The notes: generated by a model from the letters alone, not told the origin. A stretch of DNA of 64,000 nt from DYRG01 sp041161065 (GCA_041161065.1 JBEAVE010000013.1:16683-80682), one strand, 5' to 3'; positions 52,290 through 61,407 are shown, counted from the stretch's first letter. Program-made: numbers and translations.

Positions 52290-53663
52290 TTATTGAGTTT
52301 TGATATTTACAATGCTTAAACCTTTCAACAAATTCAAGGCTTCATGCAACGCATAATCTGATTTAACTAAAGGTTCTTTTTTCTCATCTTTGTTATCTTT
52401 TTCTTTAGTTACGGGTTTCTTCACTTTATTGGAAGGCGGCGGCGTGGTTTCTTTACCATCACTTTTAGGATTACTCAAATGCCCTCTCAAATCCGCTTCA
52501 GTAATGTTTGCTCCGTTTTCATCAATTTGTTCAACAGAGGAAATCTCTACTTTATTCAAGACAATATCAGGTTTAATGCCTTCTGCTTGAATAGAACGTC
52601 CTAACGGCGTGTAATATCGAGCGGTGGTAATTTTCAAAGCCGCATCATTACTGATAGGTTGAATGGTTTGCACTGATCCTTTACCAAACGTTTTCGTGCC
52701 CATAATGATTGCACGTTTGTGATCTTGCAATGCACCCGCGACAATTTCAGAAGCCGATGCAGAACCCCCATTCACTAAAACAACTAACGGTGCACCTTCT
52801 AATAAATCTTTAGGTTTTGCTTTAAATTTCATTTGCGCGTCTTTAACTCGACCTTCGGTATAAACAATTAAGCCTTTTTCTAAGAAAGTATCCACAACAC
52901 CAACCGCTGCTTGTAATACCCCGCCCGGGTTGTTACGCAAATCTAAAATTAAGCCTTTCAAATCGCCGTTGTTCTCTTTTTTCAAATCGAGCAGGGCTTT
53001 GGCTAAATCCTCAGTTGTTCTATTTTGAAATTGACTAATTCTTACGATGCCATAGCCGGGTTCTAATAAACGGCTTTTAACGCTTTTAACTTGGATAATA
53101 TCGCGGACAATTGTAATTTGTAAGGGTTTTTCTTGACCTTCGCGTAAAATCGTTAAAAGGATTTCGCTGCCGACTTTTCCTCGCATCATTTTCACTGCGT
53201 CACTTAAGGTCAAACCTTTAATGGGTGTTTGATCAATTTTAATGATGACATCGCCCGATTTGATACCGGCGCGTTGGGCGGGTGTATCGTCAATGGGAGA
53301 AACGACTTTGACAAAGCCATCTTCCATATTTACTTCAATGCCCAACCCGCCGAATTCTCCACTAGTTCCTACCTGAAGTTCTTTGTAGGCTTCGGGGTTT
53401 AAATAAGCCGAATGGGGGTCTAAACCACTAAGCATTCCTTCAATGGCATATTGGAGGAGTTGTTTGTCGCTGACTTCCTCGACATAGTCTTCTTTGACGC
53501 GGGTAAAGATTTCTGTGAAGGTATGAAGTTCATCTAAGGGCAAAGCGGGGACGCGCGGTTGCGAAGAACGGTCGGCGAAAACACTGTGCGCGGTTGCCAC
53601 TAAAGCACCGAGAGCAGCACCGACTAATAACGCGGGGAAATGGCGAAGAAAAAACTTTTTCAT
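52290..53663 (-). CDS. carboxy-terminal processing protease (S41)
   Basis: A 457-residue periplasmic serine protease of the CtpA/Prc family. The signal segment is residues 1-30, a PDZ domain spans about 85-165, and the catalytic Ser/Lys dyad is in NGGSASASEI and TFGKGSVQ. The C-terminal tail (about 380-430) is Lys/Pro-rich. I start at the ATG at 53663; a TTG at 53681 overlapping the gpsA stop (TTGA) is an alternative giving six more residues. It follows gpsA closely in the secB run. Confidence 0.92.
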   Translation of the reverse strand: MKKFFLRHFPALLVGAALGALVATAHSVFADRSSQPRVPALPLDELHTFTEIFTRVKEDYVEEVSDKQLLQYAIEGMLSGLDPHSAYLNPEAYKELQVGTSGEFGGLGIEVNMEDGFVKVVSPIDDTPAQRAGIKSGDVIIKIDQTPIKGLTLSDAVKMMRGKVGSEILLTILREGQEKPLQITIVRDIIQVKSVKSRLLEPGYGIVRISQFQNRTTEDLAKALLDLKKENNGDLKGLILDLRNNPGGVLQAAVGVVDTFLEKGLIVYTEGRVKDAQMKFKAKPKDLLEGAPLVVLVNGGSASASEIVAGALQDHKRAIIMGTKTFGKGSVQTIQPISNDAALKITTARYYTPLGRSIQAEGIKPDIVLNKVEISSVEQIDENGANITEADLRGHLSNPKSDGKETTPPPSNKVKKPVTKEKDNKDEKKEPLVKSDYALHEALNLLKGLSIVNIKTQ

Positions 53664-53677
53664 AAGATTTTTTTTAC

Positions 53678-54688
53678 TCAATTCAAATGTTCGGCTTTTG
53701 GTTCACGGGAGAGCAAATTAAAAACAGCTTCTTTAGGTGTGCAATGTCCTTGTAATACGGCATGAACTTGCATTGTAATGGGCATTTCAATACTTAATTG
53801 TTGAGAAACTTTAACGACTTCTTTGGCAGCAAAAATCCCCTCGACAGTTTGAGCAACGGCATTTCTAGCTTGCTCAACGTTGTTATATTGCGCTAATGCG
53901 TAACCAAAACGGCGGTTTCTCGATTGATCGTCCGTGCAAGTTAAAACCAAATCGCCCAATCCTGTCAAACCCATAAAGGTTTCTAATTGACCGCCCATTG
54001 CTAATCCTAAACGGACGATTTCAGTTAGACCGCGTGTAATTAAAGCGGCGCGGGTGTTTGCCCCGAAACCTAATCCGTCGGCAATTCCCGCAGCGATTGC
54101 AATGATATTTTTGGCTGCGCCCCCGATTTGAACGCCGATTACGTCGTTGCTGGTGTAGACCCGACAGCTTGAATTGTGCAGCGAATCGGCGATTAAACGG
54201 GCATTGGCGGGGACATTGGCGGCAACGGTCATTGCGGCGGGCAATCCTTTGGCGACTTCGGCAGCGAAAGTGGGACCTGAAATCACTGCGACAGGATAAC
54301 TTTCGCCCAATACTTGCGCAACGACTTGATTTAACAATAAACCTGTGCCGTGTTCTAAGCCTTTGGTTGCCCACGCGATGGGTATTTGTCGGGCGACGAG
54401 GAAAGGCGCGAGTTGCAATAAAACGACTCTAAACGCATCGCTGGGCACGGCAATTAAAATCACATCAGCGCGGTCGATGCCGCTGTTTAAATCCGCAAGC
54501 GGTTGTAAATGTTCAGGAAAAGGTTGATTGGGAAGAAAAGTGGGATTATCGCGGGTGGTTTGCATTTGCGCCACTTGTGCGGGATCGTTGCTCCACAAAT
54601 CGGTTGGGCATTTGTTACGGGCGAGCAACATCGCCAGCGCAGTTCCCCACGCGCCCGCGCCGATCACTAAAAAATGCCGCCCGTTCAT
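53678..54688 (-). CDS. gpsA: NAD(P)-dependent glycerol-3-phosphate dehydrogenase
   Basis: A 336-residue enzyme supplying sn-glycerol-3-phosphate for phospholipids. The dinucleotide site VIGAGAWGTALAMLLA is at the N-terminus. Further motifs are AWATKGLEHGTG, SGPTFAAEVA, GGAAKNIIAIAAGI (catalytic Lys) and GLGDLVLTCTDDQSRNRRFG. It lies 4 bases after secB, matching the conserved secB-gpsA order. Confidence 0.96.
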   Translation of the reverse strand: MNGRHFLVIGAGAWGTALAMLLARNKCPTDLWSNDPAQVAQMQTTRDNPTFLPNQPFPEHLQPLADLNSGIDRADVILIAVPSDAFRVVLLQLAPFLVARQIPIAWATKGLEHGTGLLLNQVVAQVLGESYPVAVISGPTFAAEVAKGLPAAMTVAANVPANARLIADSLHNSSCRVYTSNDVIGVQIGGAAKNIIAIAAGIADGLGFGANTRAALITRGLTEIVRLGLAMGGQLETFMGLTGLGDLVLTCTDDQSRNRRFGYALAQYNNVEQARNAVAQTVEGIFAAKEVVKVSQQLSIEMPITMQVHAVLQGHCTPKEAVFNLLSREPKAEHLN

Positions 54689-54692
54689 AGAC

Positions 54693-55172
54693 TTAATTCA
54701 CTGTTGCAGGAGGTTGATCGCCCGCTTCTTGTTGCTGTTGCAATTGCATTTGATACATCGCGTCGAAATTAATCGGCTCGATGAGCAATTGTGGGAAGCC
54801 CCCGCGCGTGACCAAATCAGATACCGTTTCGCGCGCAAATGGGAATAGCGTATTGGGACAGTAACTATTTAAAACATAATGGATTTGTTGATCGTCAAAA
54901 CCCGACAGCGTGAACAAACCCGCTTGTTTGATTTCGGCGAGAAACGCGGTTTTGTCATTCAACGTGACGGTGACGGTCACGCCCAAAATCACTTCGTAGA
55001 ATTGTTGATTGGGTTGTGCGACTTCGATGCCGACTTGAATATCAACAACGGGTTGGGTTTGGGTTTGTTGAAAGAAAACATCGGGCGAATTGGGGGTTTC
55101 AAAAGAAATATCTTTAACGTAAATTTTTTGGAGAGCGATTTGTTGTTGGGGGGTTGTTGTTTCTTCGGTCAC
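54693..55172 (-). CDS. secB: protein-export chaperone SecB
   Basis: A 159-residue tetrameric chaperone that keeps preproteins unfolded for SecA. Motifs: ALQKIYVKDISFETPNSP near the N-terminus, PNTLFPFARETVSDLVTRGGFPQL, and a Gln-rich tail. The start codon is GTG at 55172, with GAGG upstream. In E. coli the order is yibN-grxC-secB-gpsA; here grxC is absent, with only 51 bases between yibN and secB. Confidence 0.96.
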   Translation of the reverse strand: MTEETTTPQQQIALQKIYVKDISFETPNSPDVFFQQTQTQPVVDIQVGIEVAQPNQQFYEVILGVTVTVTLNDKTAFLAEIKQAGLFTLSGFDDQQIHYVLNSYCPNTLFPFARETVSDLVTRGGFPQLLIEPINFDAMYQMQLQQQQEAGDQPPATVN

Positions 55173-55223
55173 GGAAAAGAGCCTCGTGTGAGTTTGAATG
55201 CGAAAAGAACCGATTGAACGGCG

Positions 55224-55655
55224 TTATTTTTTACCTTTGGCGACAGGCAGCCCGGCACTTTGCCACGCCAACATTCCACCTTTGAGATTATACACTTTTT
55301 CAAAGCCATTTTTTTTGAGAATGCGGCAGGCATGGCTCGAACGATTGCCCGACGCGCAACTCACGACAATAGGTTGTTGGCGGTATTTTTCAAGTTTAGC
55401 CAAATGATTGCTCAATCCGCCCACCGGAATATGTAACGCATTGATAATATGACCACTTTCAAATTCGTTCGATTCGCGCACATCGACAATTAACGCATTA
55501 TCGTGGTTAATCAAATTGACCGCTTGCAACGGGATCACGCTTTCTAAACCTTGAATGGCATCGCCGATGAGATTCCAAATAAGCATCGCCGACACCGCGA
55601 TAAATGCCCCGACCAACATTCCATGATTGCTAGTAAATTCAAGCAATTGCGTCAT
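55224..55655 (-). CDS. membrane-anchored rhodanese (YibN-like)
   Basis: A 143-residue protein with one membrane helix (about 12-30) and a rhodanese domain (about 42-140). The active-site loop is CASGNRSS with Cys100; ALIVDVRE marks the fold. It should carry persulfide sulfur at the inner membrane. The ATG at 55655 forms a TAATG junction with the DUF2892 gene, and GGAG precedes it. Its position before secB-gpsA matches yibN. Confidence 0.88.
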   Translation of the reverse strand: MTQLLEFTSNHGMLVGAFIAVSAMLIWNLIGDAIQGLESVIPLQAVNLINHDNALIVDVRESNEFESGHIINALHIPVGGLSNHLAKLEKYRQQPIVVSCASGNRSSHACRILKKNGFEKVYNLKGGMLAWQSAGLPVAKGKK

Positions 55656-55882
55656 TATTTTACTCCGCAACACTCAGCGGAACTTTTGATGCCCATCGCT
55701 TTGAGAATGATCGCCAGCGGACAAAATCCCGTGAAACCGCTTTGAAATAAATTAAAGCCCACAAACGCCGTGAAAAACAGCCAATATTTGTGCATAAACA
55801 ACGGGCTACCTTCAACGCCCAACGCCAAGCTCAACATAATAAAAAAGCCCGCCACAATAACAATAATACGTTCCGTTGTCAT
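55655..55882 (-). CDS. DUF2892 membrane protein
   Basis: A 75-residue protein with two membrane helices (about 4-22 and 32-55) and the DUF2892 pattern FFTAFVGFNLFQSGFTGFCPL. The C-terminus ends in SAECCGVK, with three or four Cys at the membrane face. In E. coli YgaP such a segment is fused to a rhodanese domain; here the two are separate genes joined by TAATG. A role in sulfur or thiosulfate handling is inferred from that. Confidence 0.85.
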   Translation of the reverse strand: MTTERIIVIVAGFFIMLSLALGVEGSPLFMHKYWLFFTAFVGFNLFQSGFTGFCPLAIILKAMGIKSSAECCGVK

Positions 55883-55972
55883 ACCTTATTTCTCCTTGCA
55901 TAAAATAAAAAAAAGCGAAGTGATTGATTAGAAAACTTCGCATTATAGACCGTAAAGGGAAAATTCAAGTCT

Positions 55973-56296
55973 TCAGACGCAAAAAGAGCAAAATACATCA
56001 CGCATCATGCTGATTAAACGCAAAGTTCTCGAATCGCCGACTCGATAATATACCCGATTCGCATCTTTGCGCGATGCCAAAATCCCTTTATCGCGTAAAA
56101 TCGCCAAATGTTGTGAAATATTGCTTTGAGAAGTGCCCACTTGTTCCACAATATCCTGCACGCTCAACTCTTTTTCGCCCAACGTGCATAAAATTTTCAA
56201 GCGCAGGGGGTGCGACATCGCTTTCATGGAGCGCGAAGCACGTTCAATATCTTCATCTTGCGTGATCAACGCAAATGGATTTCCGCTTTCATTCAT
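55973..56296 (-). CDS. ArsR-family regulator, probable persulfide/thiol sensor
   Basis: A 107-residue winged-helix repressor. The recognition helix region is TSQSNISQHLAILRDKGIL, and the wing is NRVYYRVGD. It lacks the metal-binding ELCVCDL motif of arsenic sensors. It has Cys37 in KILCTLGEKELSVQD and Cys103/Cys106 at the C-terminus. That layout resembles the YgaV/BigR/SqrR sensors, which form polysulfide bridges. Adjacent DUF2892 and rhodanese genes match ygaVP. Function is inferred from residues and neighbours. Confidence 0.82.
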   Translation of the reverse strand: MNESGNPFALITQDEDIERASRSMKAMSHPLRLKILCTLGEKELSVQDIVEQVGTSQSNISQHLAILRDKGILASRKDANRVYYRVGDSRTLRLISMMRDVFCSFCV

Positions 56297-56350
56297 AGTT
56301 TTTTATCCCGTTTTGCTGTTTTTCGCCCACACAACCCATTTTTTAATTTA

Positions 56351-56384
56351 ATTATACAGCATTTTCACGAAAAATTAAGTACTT
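56351..56384 (-). promoter_or_regulatory. putative promoter and operator of the ArsR gene
   Basis: On the minus strand a TATAAT (56356-56351) stands about 55 bases before the ATG at 56296. An 8-base palindrome AAGTACTT (56377-56384) lies just upstream, where a repressor could bind. The -35 is poor (CTTAAT at 17 bases). Confidence 0.35.
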
Positions 56385-56478
56385 CAGTACATTCTAAAAT
56401 CTATTTTTTTATTGCACCGCAATAATACAACATTTCCTGCTTTTCAACAACTTTCTTTCTTCTTTCTTTCTCACGCCC

Positions 56479-56511
56479 AAAAAAAACTCTCCCAATTGCT
56501 CAGGAGAGTTT
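56479..56511 (-). terminator. rho-independent terminator of the FG-GAP-like exoprotein gene
   Basis: On the minus strand AAACTCTCC pairs with GGAGAGTTT around an 10-base loop, followed by eight T in a row. It lies 24 bases beyond the stop at 56535. Confidence 0.85.
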
Positions 56512-56534
56512 CTCTTAGAAAGATTTAAAGAACG

Positions 56535-58910
56535 TTACTGGAGAATATATAGTTTTTGTTTGCGACCCACTGGGTAAATTACTGTAACGTTTCCATCGGT
56601 TGCGGGTTGAATATCGAAAACACCGTTATTTGTAAAGCTAGGTGTAATTCCATAATCCAACATTCCACGATAGACTTTTCCATTGAAGCTGAAAGAAACT
56701 GTACCCGTTAAATCGATACTATAAATTCCTCCAAAGTTAATCATTCCAAAATAAGGGAAGATTCTTTGTCTGCGTTTTTTGCCGTGTTTATCTTTGAAAA
56801 CCAAAACGCGCAGTAATTTGTTACCGGCGGTTAAATTAGGCGCGTCGGCGGGTTGTAATCCTTCCGGTTCTGCGTCGGCGGCAGGTTCTGAGAACATTTC
56901 TGGCACGCCCGAATAAGAACCCGCATCAGGATTTGACGTGGGTGACGCGGTCATTTGTCCAGAATCAGCGGCTTCTAATCCACCAATGCCTTGTTGTTCC
57001 AACGCGCCGCCTAAACTGTCCATATCTTCCATCGCAGGCACTAATCCCACTTCGCTGCCTTCGTCGGTGACAAACGTAACTTTGCCAGACAATTCAACAT
57101 TAAACCCTTGAGGTTTGCTGCCATCGCCTTGTTTGACTTCGGTTGGTTTCAAATGGAAACGTTTGTTATCTTGTTCTACCACTAAATTACCGGTTGTTTG
57201 ATCTTGTTGAACGGTGGGTAATTTGGTTTGAACTTGTTGCAAAATAGTTGGCGCATTAATCACGATATTGAAATTCAAATTAATCGCGGGATGAACACGT
57301 TTAACTTTTTTGTAAGATGGCGTTACTTTCTTGAAAATACCCGATAAATTCACGCCTTTAGGAATGTGATTTTTATGTTTGAAACGAACATTTTGTCCAA
57401 ACGTAATTTTCGCGGTTGTTTTAATGGTAATAATCCCGATAACAACGTTTTCAAAATGCACATTTCCATCGACTTCTCTATCTTCCACTTCTAATGGTTG
57501 CTCAGGTGTTCCAACCACTGCAACGTCTTTTATAGCAACGCCGGGCGGCGGCAAGGTTGTTACGGTGGGTAAATTCAAATCGATGTTTGTGCCCGCTACG
57601 CTAGAAATCACGCTGTCATTATTTGTCAAAGGCATTTCTTTAATCAATTGTCCTTTGGTATCCACAGAAACCGCCGCAATCCCGCCGTTTTCAGCCAATA
57701 CTAAAGTGGGCGCGTTGTTTTGCGTGAAATGGCTTAATAGCAAACCACCTGCTCCTTTCAATGCACACAAATCTGTACCCGTATTTGTTCCCGTGCCCGA
57801 ACCTAAAAATCCAAAACTTCTTACAAAGGTTGTTTTGAAATCATTGCTCACGCTGTACAAAGCAACTTGGTGATTTGAACCTTCCGCATTTGCAACAGCT
57901 AAAATGGGTTGATCTTGTTCTAAGAAAACCGTCCCGACTAAACCGGGTAAATTCGTGGTCGCTTCTTTACCGTCCAATGTGAGCAATAAAGACGCTAAGG
58001 ATTTACCTTTGCTATCCAAAATTAAAGCATTTGTGCCATTGATTTGTTTAGAAGATAAAATAATCAATTCATCAATGCCATCATTATTCAAATCAGCGGC
58101 GACAACGTTAATATCTGCCGCGTTTTTCAAAATATCTAAACTAAAAGCACTGCCTTTGCTTGGATAAAAATATAATTTACTATCATTGGCTTGATTCACC
58201 ACAATAGCGGTTGCACCATCGGCAAATTTACCGAAAACCACTTTCAAGCCTTTATCCAAATTAGAAACCGGCAACGCCGCCACTTTCTTACCCATCACAT
58301 CAAAAACAAGTGCATCATTTCCTTTGAATAATTCGCTGGCAATTAAGAAATCGATAGTCTTATTCAAATCCCAATCGGTGGTTGTTACATCAATGCCTTG
58401 ACCTTTAATGGTAGAATCGATGTTTCTCACTTCTGTACCATTGGAATTCAAAAGCAAAATTTGATTGCTACTATCTTTGCAATTGTGTGTGCCAAGCGCA
58501 ACATTAGCGAGATTGCCCCGATCGACACTTTTAATATCTAAAATCGGATTGGGATTTGTCGCGGATAAAGTAATTTGAACTTCATCAAAAGAATAACCTG
58601 TTTTGCTAGCTTTTACATTGTAAGTACCAAAATCTAAACCAGTGATTTTGTATTGACCGTTGTTATCGGAAGTGGCGGTTTTTTCTCCAACTTTAATAAC
58701 TACGCCTGCTAAGGAATTTCCACTAGAATCAGAAACCGTTCCGCTCAAATCTGCACTCACCACCACTTCATCTGTTCCGGTGGTGGAAGAATTAGCGGTG
58801 GCGGATTGCGCGGTGGTTACCATCAAATCGGCGGCATTGGCTGCCAACGGCACGGAAAGCAAGCTAATAATAACGCCTTGCAAAGCGGTTAAACGTTTAG
58901 GGGTGAACAT
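56535..58910 (-). CDS. large exported protein with carboxypeptidase-regulatory-like and FG-GAP-like regions
   Basis: A 791-residue exported protein. The signal peptide ends at about residue 27 (AANA). A carboxypeptidase-regulatory-like beta domain is at about 54-128 (LSGTVSDSSGNSLAGVVIKVGEKTA). FG-GAP/VCBS-like repeats follow (for example ADLNNDGIDELIILSS near 270), then a long Val/Pro-rich middle and a C-terminal beta-rich domain (about 690-791). AGGAGA precedes the ATG. A long leader of roughly 230 bases lies upstream. It probably is a surface or periplasmic structural protein; no enzyme motif is visible. Confidence 0.78.
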   Translation of the reverse strand: MFTPKRLTALQGVIISLLSVPLAANAADLMVTTAQSATANSSTTGTDEVVVSADLSGTVSDSSGNSLAGVVIKVGEKTATSDNNGQYKITGLDFGTYNVKASKTGYSFDEVQITLSATNPNPILDIKSVDRGNLANVALGTHNCKDSSNQILLLNSNGTEVRNIDSTIKGQGIDVTTTDWDLNKTIDFLIASELFKGNDALVFDVMGKKVAALPVSNLDKGLKVVFGKFADGATAIVVNQANDSKLYFYPSKGSAFSLDILKNAADINVVAADLNNDGIDELIILSSKQINGTNALILDSKGKSLASLLLTLDGKEATTNLPGLVGTVFLEQDQPILAVANAEGSNHQVALYSVSNDFKTTFVRSFGFLGSGTGTNTGTDLCALKGAGGLLLSHFTQNNAPTLVLAENGGIAAVSVDTKGQLIKEMPLTNNDSVISSVAGTNIDLNLPTVTTLPPPGVAIKDVAVVGTPEQPLEVEDREVDGNVHFENVVIGIITIKTTAKITFGQNVRFKHKNHIPKGVNLSGIFKKVTPSYKKVKRVHPAINLNFNIVINAPTILQQVQTKLPTVQQDQTTGNLVVEQDNKRFHLKPTEVKQGDGSKPQGFNVELSGKVTFVTDEGSEVGLVPAMEDMDSLGGALEQQGIGGLEAADSGQMTASPTSNPDAGSYSGVPEMFSEPAADAEPEGLQPADAPNLTAGNKLLRVLVFKDKHGKKRRQRIFPYFGMINFGGIYSIDLTGTVSFSFNGKVYRGMLDYGITPSFTNNGVFDIQPATDGNVTVIYPVGRKQKLYILQ

Positions 58911-59139
58911 AGAAATTCTCCTACATTATTTTGGAAGTGAGTGAAATGAGCACCAACACGGGCGCACCTTCTTTCAGGCTAACCGTTTTCTAGCCTTTTT
59001 CGCTAAAAATCGGATTAACGGTAAATAATAGCAGATAAAAGCGGTGAGCCTCAAAAAGGACTCGACTGATTTTCTCTCTAATCAAATGTCATGAGCTAAC
59101 GGGGTGAATAGCCAAGCGATATATCTTCACGAAAGATTG
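58911..59139 (-). other. gene-free leader region of the exoprotein gene
   Basis: No gene is visible here. On the transcript side a hairpin forms between AGGCTA (58976-58981) and TAGCCT (58991-58996), and ACCGTT (58982-58987) is mirrored by AACGGT (59017-59022). I checked it against the c-di-GMP GEMM pattern and it does not fit. It could hold a structured leader controlling the exoprotein. Confidence 0.35.
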
Positions 59140-59204
59140 AGTAGTAGTGTAATTATTGAGATGAGTGATTATTTTTATATTTCACTCATATTTACACCAC
59201 TACT
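59140..59204. repeat. 65-bp element with nested inverted repeats
   Basis: AGTAGTAGTGTAA (59140-59152) and TTACACCACTACT (59192-59204) pair at 12 of 13 positions. Inside, ATGAGTGA (59161-59168) is exactly mirrored by TCACTCAT (59182-59189). It lies 9 bases past the EF-G-like stop and could end that transcript; its ends resemble those of the elements at 18373 and 63602. Confidence 0.55.
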
Positions 59205-59212
59205 TTATTAAA

Positions 59213-61261
59213 TCAATCTTGGTCGTCTTTGGGTTTGTAGGCGGCGCAGATTTGTTGTTGAATGGGGAGAGGAACGGCTTCGTAACGGCTTAATTCCATT
59301 GTGAAATAGCCTTGCCCGCCCGTCATCGATTTTAAGCGCGTGGTGTAATCATTTAATTCGGCTAAAGGGATTTCTGCGCGGATAACAACCATGTTAGAAA
59401 CTCGTCCGCCGGAATCTAAAATTCGTCCGCGTTTGCCCGCTAAATCACCGGTAATTGCGCCCATATTGCTTTCGGGGACAATGATTTCAACGTTCACTAA
59501 AGGCTCTAAAATCAATGGATTGGCATTTGCAATCGCTGCCAAAAAGGCTTTTTTGCCCGCCGACACAAAGGCAATTTCTTTGGAATCAACCGAATGATAT
59601 TTTCCATCATAAACGGTCACACGAATATCTTGCATTTTATAACCGGCAATTGCTCCAGAATCAAGGACTTGGCGCACTCCTTTTTCAACGGCGGGTAAAA
59701 ATTGCGACGGAATTGCCCCGCCAACAATTTCATCAACAAATTCAAAGCCTGCCCCACGTTTTAACGGTTCAATCCGCAAATAAACTTCGCCAAATTGTCC
59801 TGCGCCACCTGTTTGTTTTTTATGACGAAAATGCCCTTCAGCAGATTTACTAATGGTTTCTCGATACGCAATTTTCGGCGGTTGCGTGTCAATATCGATG
59901 TTGAATTCGCGTTGCAAGCGTTCCAATGTCATGCGCAAATGTAATTCGCCCAACCCTCTTAAAACGGTTTCGTTCAAATCCACATGATGCTCAATTTGCA
60001 AACACGGGTCTTCATCCGCTAAACGTTGCAACGCAGAATTGATTTTTTGCTCATCACCTTGACGTTTTGTAATGATCGCCAAACCATACATGGGTTCGGG
60101 AAAAGGTAAGGATTTCAAATGCAAATAATCTTCATCATGTGAATCGTGTAAAACTGCATCAAAATGTAACAAATCTACTTTTGCAACCGCGCAAATATCC
60201 CCGGGAATACCTTTAGAAATTTCAACCTGTTGCTTACCCAATAATTTAAACAAATGATTAACTCGAAAAGGTTTCTTTCCGTCGCCGACAAATAACTGAC
60301 TTTCTTTAGTAATTGTACCTTGATGAATTCGAAATAAACCGAGTTTTCCTAAAAATGTATCAGCGGTGACTTTAAAAACATGGGCAACGACATGATCATC
60401 TGAATTTGAAGTTGAAACAAAGGGTTGGGCTTTTTTGCCTTCACCTTTTAGAAATGGACGCGGATTGCCTTCTAAGGGATTGGGCATTAACCGTTCAATA
60501 ATGTCTAAAAGTTCCTGAATACCTGCGCCAGATTGAGCAGATACAAAACAAATTGGCACTAAATGTCCTTCTCTCAATGCTTTTTCGAACGGATCGTGAA
60601 GTTGCTCTGGATTAAGGATTTCTCCTTGCTCCAAATAGATTTCCATCAATTTCTCATCAACTTCGACGACTTGTTCGATAATATTTTGATGAGATTTTGC
60701 AATGGTTGAGAAATCGGATTTGCCCTCAGGATTGAAAAAGCAGTCGACGACTTCTTTTCCTTGATTCGCCGGTAAATTAATTGGCAAACATTCATGACCA
60801 AATTCCTCACGGATTTCCTCGACCAATTCTTCTAAATTCAAATCACTTTGATCGATTTTATTGATAATGATCATTCGACACCATTTCAATGCGGCGGCGC
60901 GTTCTAACATTCGGCGCGTGACCATGTCGATGCCGGTGTGCGCGTCGATGACGACTGCGATGGTTTCAACGGCGGGGAGAACGCTTAAGGTGTGACCAAA
61001 AAAATCGGGTTTGCCCGGTGTGTCTAAGATATTGATATGTTTGCCATTATGATCCAAACTAACCAACGATGCGGCTAAAGAATGCCCGTGTTCTTTTTCG
61101 AGCGGCAAAAAATCGCTGGTGGTATTTCCTTTGGTCACTTCGCCGAGATGATTGATCACGCCCGTTTGCAATAATAAGCGTTCGGTTAAAGTGGTTTTGC
61201 CCGCGCCGCTTTGCCCAACCAATGCGAGGTTACAAATGTCTTGTGTTTGATAATGAGGCAT
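59213..61261 (-). CDS. EF-G-like translational GTPase paralogue
   Basis: A 682-residue EF-G-like protein with the full domain set. The P-loop is GQSGAGKTT rather than the canonical EF-G form GHIDAGKTT. G3 reads DTPGKPDF instead of DTPGHVDF, so the catalytic His is replaced by Lys, and switch I lacks the usual RGITI. NKID and SAQSG are present. The C-terminal domain IV/V is retained. This is the EF-G2-type subfamily, whose members often have weak or no GTPase-coupled translocation. AGG-like ribosome site is weak. Confidence 0.88.
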   Translation of the reverse strand: MPHYQTQDICNLALVGQSGAGKTTLTERLLLQTGVINHLGEVTKGNTTSDFLPLEKEHGHSLAASLVSLDHNGKHINILDTPGKPDFFGHTLSVLPAVETIAVVIDAHTGIDMVTRRMLERAAALKWCRMIIINKIDQSDLNLEELVEEIREEFGHECLPINLPANQGKEVVDCFFNPEGKSDFSTIAKSHQNIIEQVVEVDEKLMEIYLEQGEILNPEQLHDPFEKALREGHLVPICFVSAQSGAGIQELLDIIERLMPNPLEGNPRPFLKGEGKKAQPFVSTSNSDDHVVAHVFKVTADTFLGKLGLFRIHQGTITKESQLFVGDGKKPFRVNHLFKLLGKQQVEISKGIPGDICAVAKVDLLHFDAVLHDSHDEDYLHLKSLPFPEPMYGLAIITKRQGDEQKINSALQRLADEDPCLQIEHHVDLNETVLRGLGELHLRMTLERLQREFNIDIDTQPPKIAYRETISKSAEGHFRHKKQTGGAGQFGEVYLRIEPLKRGAGFEFVDEIVGGAIPSQFLPAVEKGVRQVLDSGAIAGYKMQDIRVTVYDGKYHSVDSKEIAFVSAGKKAFLAAIANANPLILEPLVNVEIIVPESNMGAITGDLAGKRGRILDSGGRVSNMVVIRAEIPLAELNDYTTRLKSMTGGQGYFTMELSRYEAVPLPIQQQICAAYKPKDDQD

Positions 61262-61378
61262 AACTCCATCCTAAATTTATGTAACAAAAGAAACGATTTT
61301 AGCATTATTTTTTATCCTTTAATGGCTTTTGATTTTGCTGCATTCGCACATTTTTTTCTGAAAAAAAACCTTAAACAC

Positions 61379-61407
61379 TTGACATCAGTGAAAAACTGTC
61401 TTATTGT
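61379..61407 (+). promoter_or_regulatory. sigma70-type promoter of the phasin gene
   Basis: A perfect TTGACA (61379-61384), 17 bases, then TATTGT (61402-61407). The leader is about 45 bases and carries AAGGA before the ATG at 61459. Confidence 0.6.

Noticed and set aside
57379..57873. 164-residue frame antisense to the exoprotein gene
   Set aside because: It is a shadow of the Val/Thr-rich coding region on the other strand, with no domain.
58911..59139. c-di-GMP (GEMM) riboswitch in the exoprotein leader
   Set aside because: The conserved GGGCAAACC and ACGCAAAGC blocks are absent on the transcribed strand.
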